This document shows positions 59,785 through 64,000 of a stretch of 64,000 nucleotides of DNA, one piece after another (position 1 is the first letter of the stretch; every line of letters begins with the position of its first letter). The stretch lies in NCBI GenBank assembly GCA_016699405.1, contig CP064972.1:1178001-1242000 (forward strand), written 5' to 3'. Below the pieces are notes generated by a model. The model did no database searches. It had not been told where the DNA came from and worked only from the letters and a program-made list of their open reading frames with translations. The position numbers and the translations under genes were made by a program. This stretch comes from Holophagales bacterium. Lineage in GTDB: Bacteria > Acidobacteriota > Thermoanaerobaculia > Multivoradales > JAGPDF01.

Positions 59785-61049
59785 GGAGCCTCCGCCGCTG
59801 GGGGACGATGGCGCTCGAGTCGGGGCGCCTGGCCGCGACGGGGATCCGCGCGCAGCCGCTGCGTTCGTCGCTCGCGGTGATGGGCGTGGTCATCGGCATC
59901 GTCACCGTGACGCTCGTCACCTCGGTGCTCGCCGGGGTGCGTGGACAGGTGGCGCTGCTCTTTCGCGAGTTCGGCAGCGACAACATCTTCGCCTACCATC
60001 GGCGCGGCGACCCCTACTCGCCGCCGTCGCAGGCCGAGGCGCAGCGGCGCACGCTCGACCCCGCGTGGGCCGAGCCGATCGCCCGGCTCGGCGACGACAT
60101 CCGCGAGGTCGGCGTGCAGCTCATCGTGCCGACGGTGGTCGGCGGCCGGGCGCTGACCGCGCGCGCCAACGGCGGCGAGGCCGACAAGGCGCTGGTCGAG
60201 GGGCTGACGGCGAACTTCTTCGAGGTGACGGGGGCGGAGTTCGAGGCCGGGCGGCCGTTCTCGACGCTCGAGGCGGCGACCGGCGCGCGGGTCGCGGTGA
60301 TCGGCTCGAACATCGCCCAGGCGCTGTTCGGCCGCGGACAGAGCGTCGGCAAGCGGATCCTCCTCGGCGGCACCGAGTTCTTCGTCGTCGGCGAAGCCGC
60401 GCCGCGCAAGGGCGGCTTCTTCGGCGAGAACCGGCAGGACAACGTCATCGCCGTGCCGATCGACACCGCCCGCCGCCTCTACCCGTCGGCCAAGGACACC
60501 GTGTTCTACATCCGCGCCGAGCCGGGCCGGCGCGACGCGGCGCGCAGCGAAGCCGAGGCGATCCTGCGCCGCCTGCGCGACCTCGCTCCCGAGCAGGAGA
60601 ACGACTTCAACCTCTCGACGGCCGACCAGATCATCGCCCAGCTCGACCAGGTCTCGGCGCTGATCGGGCTGGTGACGCTGGCGCTCGCCGCCGTGTCGCT
60701 CGGCATCGGCGGCATCGGCATCGCCAACGTGATGATCATCGCGGTGACCGAGCGCACACGCGAGATCGGCGTGCGGCGAGCGATCGGCGCGCCGCGTCGC
60801 GAGGTGATGCGGCAGTTCCTGCTCGAGGCGGCGATGCTCTCCCTCGCCGGCGGCGCGCTCGGCGTGCTGGTCGCCTGGGCGATCGGCGCGCTGCTCTTCC
60901 TCGTCGCGCCGGCGCTCGCCTCGGTGCCGCCGCTCTGGGTGGTGGTCGGCGGTCTCGCCGCCTCCTTCGCCACCGGGGTCGTCGCCGGCTACGGGCCGGC
61001 GCGCCGCGCGGCGGCGCTCGACCCGGTCGAAGCGTTGCGCTACGAGTGA
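59781..61049 (+). CDS. MacB/FtsX-type ABC permease, no ATPase domain (second)
   Basis: A 422-residue paralogue of the preceding permease with the same order: helix one (LAVMGVVIGIVTVTLVTSVLAG), periplasmic MacB-PCD (GAEFEAGRPFSTLEAATGAR, GKRILLGGTEFFVVG), and three C-terminal helices with ERTREIGVRRAIGAPRREVM and the final YGPARRAAALDPVEALRYE. Two separate permeases plus the divergent adaptor imply a heterodimeric MacAB-like exporter whose ATP-binding subunit is encoded elsewhere. Cargo unknown. Confidence 0.9.
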   Translation: MRSLRRWGTMALESGRLAATGIRAQPLRSSLAVMGVVIGIVTVTLVTSVLAGVRGQVALLFREFGSDNIFAYHRRGDPYSPPSQAEAQRRTLDPAWAEPIARLGDDIREVGVQLIVPTVVGGRALTARANGGEADKALVEGLTANFFEVTGAEFEAGRPFSTLEAATGARVAVIGSNIAQALFGRGQSVGKRILLGGTEFFVVGEAAPRKGGFFGENRQDNVIAVPIDTARRLYPSAKDTVFYIRAEPGRRDAARSEAEAILRRLRDLAPEQENDFNLSTADQIIAQLDQVSALIGLVTLALAAVSLGIGGIGIANVMIIAVTERTREIGVRRAIGAPRREVMRQFLLEAAMLSLAGGALGVLVAWAIGALLFLVAPALASVPPLWVVVGGLAASFATGVVAGYGPARRAAALDPVEALRYE

Positions 61050-61062
61050 GGGCGAGGCGACG

Positions 61063-61503
61063 GTGCGCGAGGCCGGCCCGCTCTTCCTCGCGTCGATGGC
61101 GCTCGTCGTCGCCGCCAACGTGCTCTACCACTGGGGGCAGAAGTCGGTGCCGGCCGACGTGCCGCTCCTCGCCTCGCTCGCCCAGACCTTCGCCACCGCG
61201 CTGCTGCTGACCCTCCTCGCGCTGCCCTGGCTCGCCGGCCCGCTCCCTGCGGCGGGCGTCACCGCCTGGCTGAATTGGAAGAGCATCGCCGTCGGTCTCG
61301 CCATCTTCGGCGTCGAGATCGGCTTCCTCCTCGCCTACCGCGCCGGTTGGCCGCTCAACACGGCCGCCTTGACCGCCGGCGCCCTCCTCGCCATCCTCCT
61401 CGTCCCCTGCGGCGCTCTCCTCTTCGCCGAACCCTGGTCCCTTGCCAAGACCGCCGGCCTGGCGCTCTGCCTGGCCGGGCTCTGGCTGCTCAACCGGAGC
61501 TGA
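61063..61503 (+). CDS. Small EamA-like (DMT-superfamily) membrane protein
   Basis: A 146-residue half-size transporter-like protein with four hydrophobic helices: LFLASMALVVAANVLYHWGQ, TFATALLLTLLALPWLAG, SIAVGLAIFGVEIGFLLAYR and ALTAGALLAILLVPCGALLF. EamA proteins usually have ten helices, so this is the single-repeat form that works as a dimer; substrate unknown. The GTG start at 61063 follows the permease stop by 13 bases. Its 3' end has a decayed second copy at 63131-63247, downstream of the next gene. Confidence 0.75.
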   Translation: MREAGPLFLASMALVVAANVLYHWGQKSVPADVPLLASLAQTFATALLLTLLALPWLAGPLPAAGVTAWLNWKSIAVGLAIFGVEIGFLLAYRAGWPLNTAALTAGALLAILLVPCGALLFAEPWSLAKTAGLALCLAGLWLLNRS

Positions 61504-61567
61504 CGAGGGAGCGGTGGCGGCGAACGTTGCGACGAGCACCCGCGGCTTGCCGTCCTTCGGCTCGCAG

Positions 61568-63073
61568 ATGAGCCGCTCGGTCGTGCGTCACTCTCGCCTC
61601 TGGACGGTGGCGATTCTCGCGCTGATGGCCTTCAACGTCTTTGCCGGGCTGGGCAGTGCGCGGGTGGACGACTCCGACGAGGCGCGCTACGGCGTCTCCA
61701 GTCACGAGATGCTGAACGGTGGATCCTGGCTCGTCCCGACCTACGCCGGGAAGTGCGAGACCTGGAACCTCAAGCCGCCGCTCGGCTACTGGATTCAGGC
61801 TCTCTCTCTTGCCGCCTTCGGCCAGAGCGCCCTCGCACTGCGCCTGCCTTCGGCCCTTTCCGCGCTCGCCGTGGTCTTCGTGACCATGGAGCTGGCGCGA
61901 CGCTGGCTCGGGCGTGCCGAAGCGCTCCTCGCCGGAGCGGTCTTGGCGACCGCCTTCGGTTTTCTCGGGCACCACGCGGCGCGCAGCGGTGATCTCGACG
62001 CGATGCTCTCGCTCCTGGTGATCGCGGCGATGGCCCGACTCTCCCGGTTCGGCGAGGGACGGTCGCGGGGCCTGGACCTGGGGCTGATCTGCGGAGCGAT
62101 CTTCCTGCTCAAGAGCTTCGCGGTCCTGCCGGTGCTCGGTGTGGCGGCCGTCTTTCTGGCTGTCCGGGGGGAGCGTCGAGCCTGGCGAGGGCTGGGCATC
62201 TCCCTCTTGATTCTCGTTGCCGTCGTGGTGCTCTGGGCGGTGGCCCGCGTTCGCGCGGACGGGTCGGACTTCTTCCTGCGGCAGATGGTCAACGAAGACC
62301 TGCTGGCCCGCTCGACCCACTCGATCGATCGCTCGCGGGGCCACAGCCTGACCTACCTCGACAAGCTGCTCGACCGCTTCGCTCCCTGGCCGATCCCACT
62401 CGCCGCGGCGGGGATGCTCGCGTGGCGCGATCGCCGGGTCCGCCGCACGGGACGGCGCGCCGACAGGGCGCTGGCGCTGCTCGTGCTCTGGGCCGCGATC
62501 CCGTTCCTGCTCTTCTCGATCGCTCGAACCCACCATCACTGGTATCTGTTGCCGATCTATCCGGCACTGGCGATGCTCACCGCCGTCTCCTTGCGCTCTC
62601 TCGGCCGGCGAGCCGGGACGCGATGGGGACCACCCGCCTTCGTCGTCGCGATCGTCGTCGCGTTGGCGTTCTGCGAGACGCGCGTGCTGCTGCAGTCGCT
62701 CGGGCGCGATCGTGCCCCCGAGAGCCAGCGGTTCCTCGCCTCGCTCGGCAGGCTGAAGCAGGAAGAGAGGCAGCCACTCGCGGCGGCCTTCCCGCTCTCG
62801 CACTCCGAGCGCTTCCTGCTCGAGGGCGTGGCCGGGTTCCGCGTCCGGGAGATGGGCGACGGCGCCTCGGGAAACGAGCCGCCGGCGGCGACCGCCGAAT
62901 GGTCGTTGCGATCCCTCTCCTCGCGCGGCGGCGACACCGTCGACTTCTGCAGTGAGGGCTCGACGCTCGCCGCAGGAGAGGGATACCTGCTCTGCTCCGG
63001 CTCCGCGGCAGGCGAGCGCGTCTCGCGCCGGGAAATTGCGCCCGCGACCGTTCCAGCCGCCCGAACCAAGTGA
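61568..63073 (+). CDS. GT39/ArnT-like membrane glycosyltransferase
   Basis: A 501-residue GT-C enzyme transferring a sugar from a polyprenyl phosphate donor at the outer face of the inner membrane. The catalytic loop is VDDSDEARYGVSSHEML (Asp-Asp...Glu), followed by AGKCETWNLKPPLGYW, the substrate-site block of ArnT/PMT proteins. Then come about ten helices, FSIARTHHHWYLLPIYPALA, and a soluble C-terminal domain. ATG 61568 is used; a GTG at 61514 would add 18 residues. It lies between an EamA-like gene and a decayed copy of that gene's end. Confidence 0.85.
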   Translation: MSRSVVRHSRLWTVAILALMAFNVFAGLGSARVDDSDEARYGVSSHEMLNGGSWLVPTYAGKCETWNLKPPLGYWIQALSLAAFGQSALALRLPSALSALAVVFVTMELARRWLGRAEALLAGAVLATAFGFLGHHAARSGDLDAMLSLLVIAAMARLSRFGEGRSRGLDLGLICGAIFLLKSFAVLPVLGVAAVFLAVRGERRAWRGLGISLLILVAVVVLWAVARVRADGSDFFLRQMVNEDLLARSTHSIDRSRGHSLTYLDKLLDRFAPWPIPLAAAGMLAWRDRRVRRTGRRADRALALLVLWAAIPFLLFSIARTHHHWYLLPIYPALAMLTAVSLRSLGRRAGTRWGPPAFVVAIVVALAFCETRVLLQSLGRDRAPESQRFLASLGRLKQEERQPLAAAFPLSHSERFLLEGVAGFRVREMGDGASGNEPPAATAEWSLRSLSSRGGDTVDFCSEGSTLAAGEGYLLCSGSAAGERVSRREIAPATVPAARTK

Positions 63074-63130
63074 CCGGTTTCGGCGCGAAGCCGCGAAGCG
63101 CGGCTCGGTCTTCAGTGGATCCCCAACCGT

Positions 63131-63247
63131 TGCGTGGGCCTCGCCGTCTTCCGCGTCGCGCTCGCCGCCCTTCTCTTTGCCGAACGCTGGTCCCGCGCCG
63201 AGACCGCCGACCTGGCGCGCTGTCTCGCCGGGGAGTCCGATTGCTGA
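63131..63247 (+). pseudogene. Decayed copy of the 3' end of the EamA-like gene
   Basis: In one frame of 39 codons ending in TGA this stretch reads ALLFAERWSRAETADLARCL, matching ALLFAEPWSLAKTAGLALCL at the end of the gene at 61063-61503, followed by AGESDC in place of AGLWLLNRS. Upstream similarity fades (63131-63160) and no start codon or first part of the gene is present. Evidence for a partial duplication or rearrangement around the glycosyltransferase gene. Confidence 0.75.
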
Positions 63248-63268
63248 ACTGTGGGGTAGGGCGTAGCG

Positions 63269-63775
63269 GTGGAGAGGATCCTGGATGTGCGGTGGCGGCG
63301 CAGGCTGAGTCCGCTGGTGGTGCTCGCTGTCGGCACCCTTCTTTCCGGCTGCGGACGACTCCCCGGCGAATTCGATTCGCTAGCGCTCGAAGCGCAAGTG
63401 GTGGCTTACGAACGCCACTTCGAAGGCGCGCTGATTCCTGGCCCGGTGAGCCGTGCGCGCTCCCGGATTTCCTCCCATGGCTGGCCCGCCGCTGATCTCA
63501 TGGCGAAGTACATTCGCGGCGAGAGACACGGACTGCCCCTCGAGGAGGCGATCGTGATCGCCAGCTTCGTCCAGTGGCGCGGGTGCTCGCTCAGGGGCTC
63601 GGCTGCCCATCTCGCTCTTCTGGACTTGATCGCCAAGGACTCTCTTTCCGCCTCTGAGGAGACCGCCGCAAGAGTCGCGCTGGCGGCTATCGAAGAGAGC
63701 CTCAAGGCGAAAGACGGGCTTGACGATCTGGGAAGCGGAGCCTGTGAGACCTCGACTCGAGTGCCCCCACTCTAG
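63269..63775 (+). CDS. Hypothetical lipoprotein
   Basis: A 168-residue protein with a basic N-terminus and lipobox (LAVGTLLSGCGRLPGEF, lipidated Cys near 28). The mature part is helical, with no family I recognise: RISSHGWPAADLMAKYIRGE, EEAIVIASFVQWRGCSLRGS, and a terminal AALAAIEESLKAKDG-like helix. The GTG start at 63269 has no strong ribosome binding site. It sits between a decayed transporter end and an Rhs reading frame, so it may be cargo of a mobile or rearranged patch. Function unknown. Confidence 0.6.
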   Translation: MERILDVRWRRRLSPLVVLAVGTLLSGCGRLPGEFDSLALEAQVVAYERHFEGALIPGPVSRARSRISSHGWPAADLMAKYIRGERHGLPLEEAIVIASFVQWRGCSLRGSAAHLALLDLIAKDSLSASEETAARVALAAIEESLKAKDGLDDLGSGACETSTRVPPL

Positions 63776-63834
63776 TTGACGGCTTCGAGACCGGCGACAC
63801 GAGCCGATGGCCGGGCCCGAACCAGCCGCTCACG

Positions 63835-64000
63835 ATGAGTGTGCCGGCGACGGAGGAGGCGCGGTTCGACCCGTTCGGGAATCTCACGCGGCTGCGTCAC
63901 GTGGTCAACAACGGGGTGCCGGAGATCCGCACGCTGACGACGGACCCGCTGAGCAACCGGTTGACCGGCTCGACGGTGGAGTACGACTCCTCAGGCAATC
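63835..64000 (+). CDS. Rhs/YD-repeat protein, start uncertain, cut by window edge
   Basis: The open frame reads FDPFGNLTRLRHVVNN, then EIRTLTTDPLSNRLTGST and VEYDSSGN, matching the start of YD repeats in Rhs-family proteins. The first in-frame ATG is at 63835, but the frame is open back to 63748 and encodes VDGFETGDTSRWPG just after the lipoprotein stop; no start codon lies there. Either the gene lost its 5' part or the real start lies in a non-canonical position. The rest is outside the window. Confidence 0.6.
   Translation, partial: MSVPATEEARFDPFGNLTRLRHVVNNGVPEIRTLTTDPLSNRLTGSTVEYDSSGN

Overview
The window is very GC-rich (by eye about 70%) and densely coded on both strands, with many 4-bp ATGA/GTGA overlaps and short intergenic gaps. 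It carries MglA/MglB, a pyrophosphate-type phosphofructokinase, a RAYT transposase with its own repeat family, secreted hydrolases with a short DGFE...W motif, an Rhs fragment and a membrane-bound uptake hydrogenase. Together these suggest a free-living Gram-negative bacterium with an outer membrane (TolC, Tat substrates), most like a deep-branching Acidobacteriota (Thermoanaerobaculia-like) or a myxobacterial relative. The taxonomic placement is inference only. I saw no rRNA, tRNA, CRISPR array or prophage.

Left third (1-24.8 kb): a partial uppS and truA, an acetyltransferase, a PcrA/UvrD helicase with an FlK-like thioesterase, and a glyoxalase-fold protein. An accessory patch at 5.5-9.9 kb holds a RAYT transposase, REP-like repeats and two secreted SGNH-type proteins. 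Next comes a minus-strand cluster glmS-glmU-yvcK-mglA-mglB, which joins UDP-GlcNAc synthesis, a YvcK-type factor and a polarity GTPase module. It is followed by a P1-type peptidase overlapping a diguanylate cyclase, a FabL-like enoyl reductase, two DUF2157-like membrane proteins, a HAD phosphatase, a KtrA/KtrB potassium uptake pair and a TMEM175-type channel.

Middle third (24.8-44.2 kb): a complete exporter operon read leftward (tetR, tolC, hlyD, ATPase, DUF6448 secreted protein, ATPase, two ABC-2 permeases) behind one recognisable promoter and a palindromic operator. Then comes a membrane protein, a group 1 [NiFe] uptake hydrogenase in the order hybO-A-B-C-D, and divergently hypA, hypB and a UreH/NicO-type nickel transporter. 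HypA, HypB and the transporter supply nickel, HybD processes HybC, and HybOABC oxidises hydrogen in the periplasm and passes electrons to quinone. HypC-F are not in the window.

Right third (44.2-64 kb): an M36 metalloprotease broken by one frameshift, a cupin, a YjjX-type phosphatase, a YbaK-type deacylase, a small lipoprotein, a lysine-rich histone-H1-like protein, polytopic membrane proteins, PPi-dependent phosphofructokinase, an AspA-type ammonia-lyase, and a MacA-like adaptor with two FtsX-type permeases but no ATPase. The right edge shows rearrangement: a GT39 glycosyltransferase lies between an EamA-like gene and a decayed copy of that gene's 3' end, followed by a lipoprotein and the start of an Rhs/YD-repeat reading frame that leaves the window.

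No single undescribed system is proven here. The best candidates are the UDP-GlcNAc/YvcK/MglAB cluster, the split two-ATPase exporter with an embedded DUF6448 protein, and the RAYT-linked repeat family.
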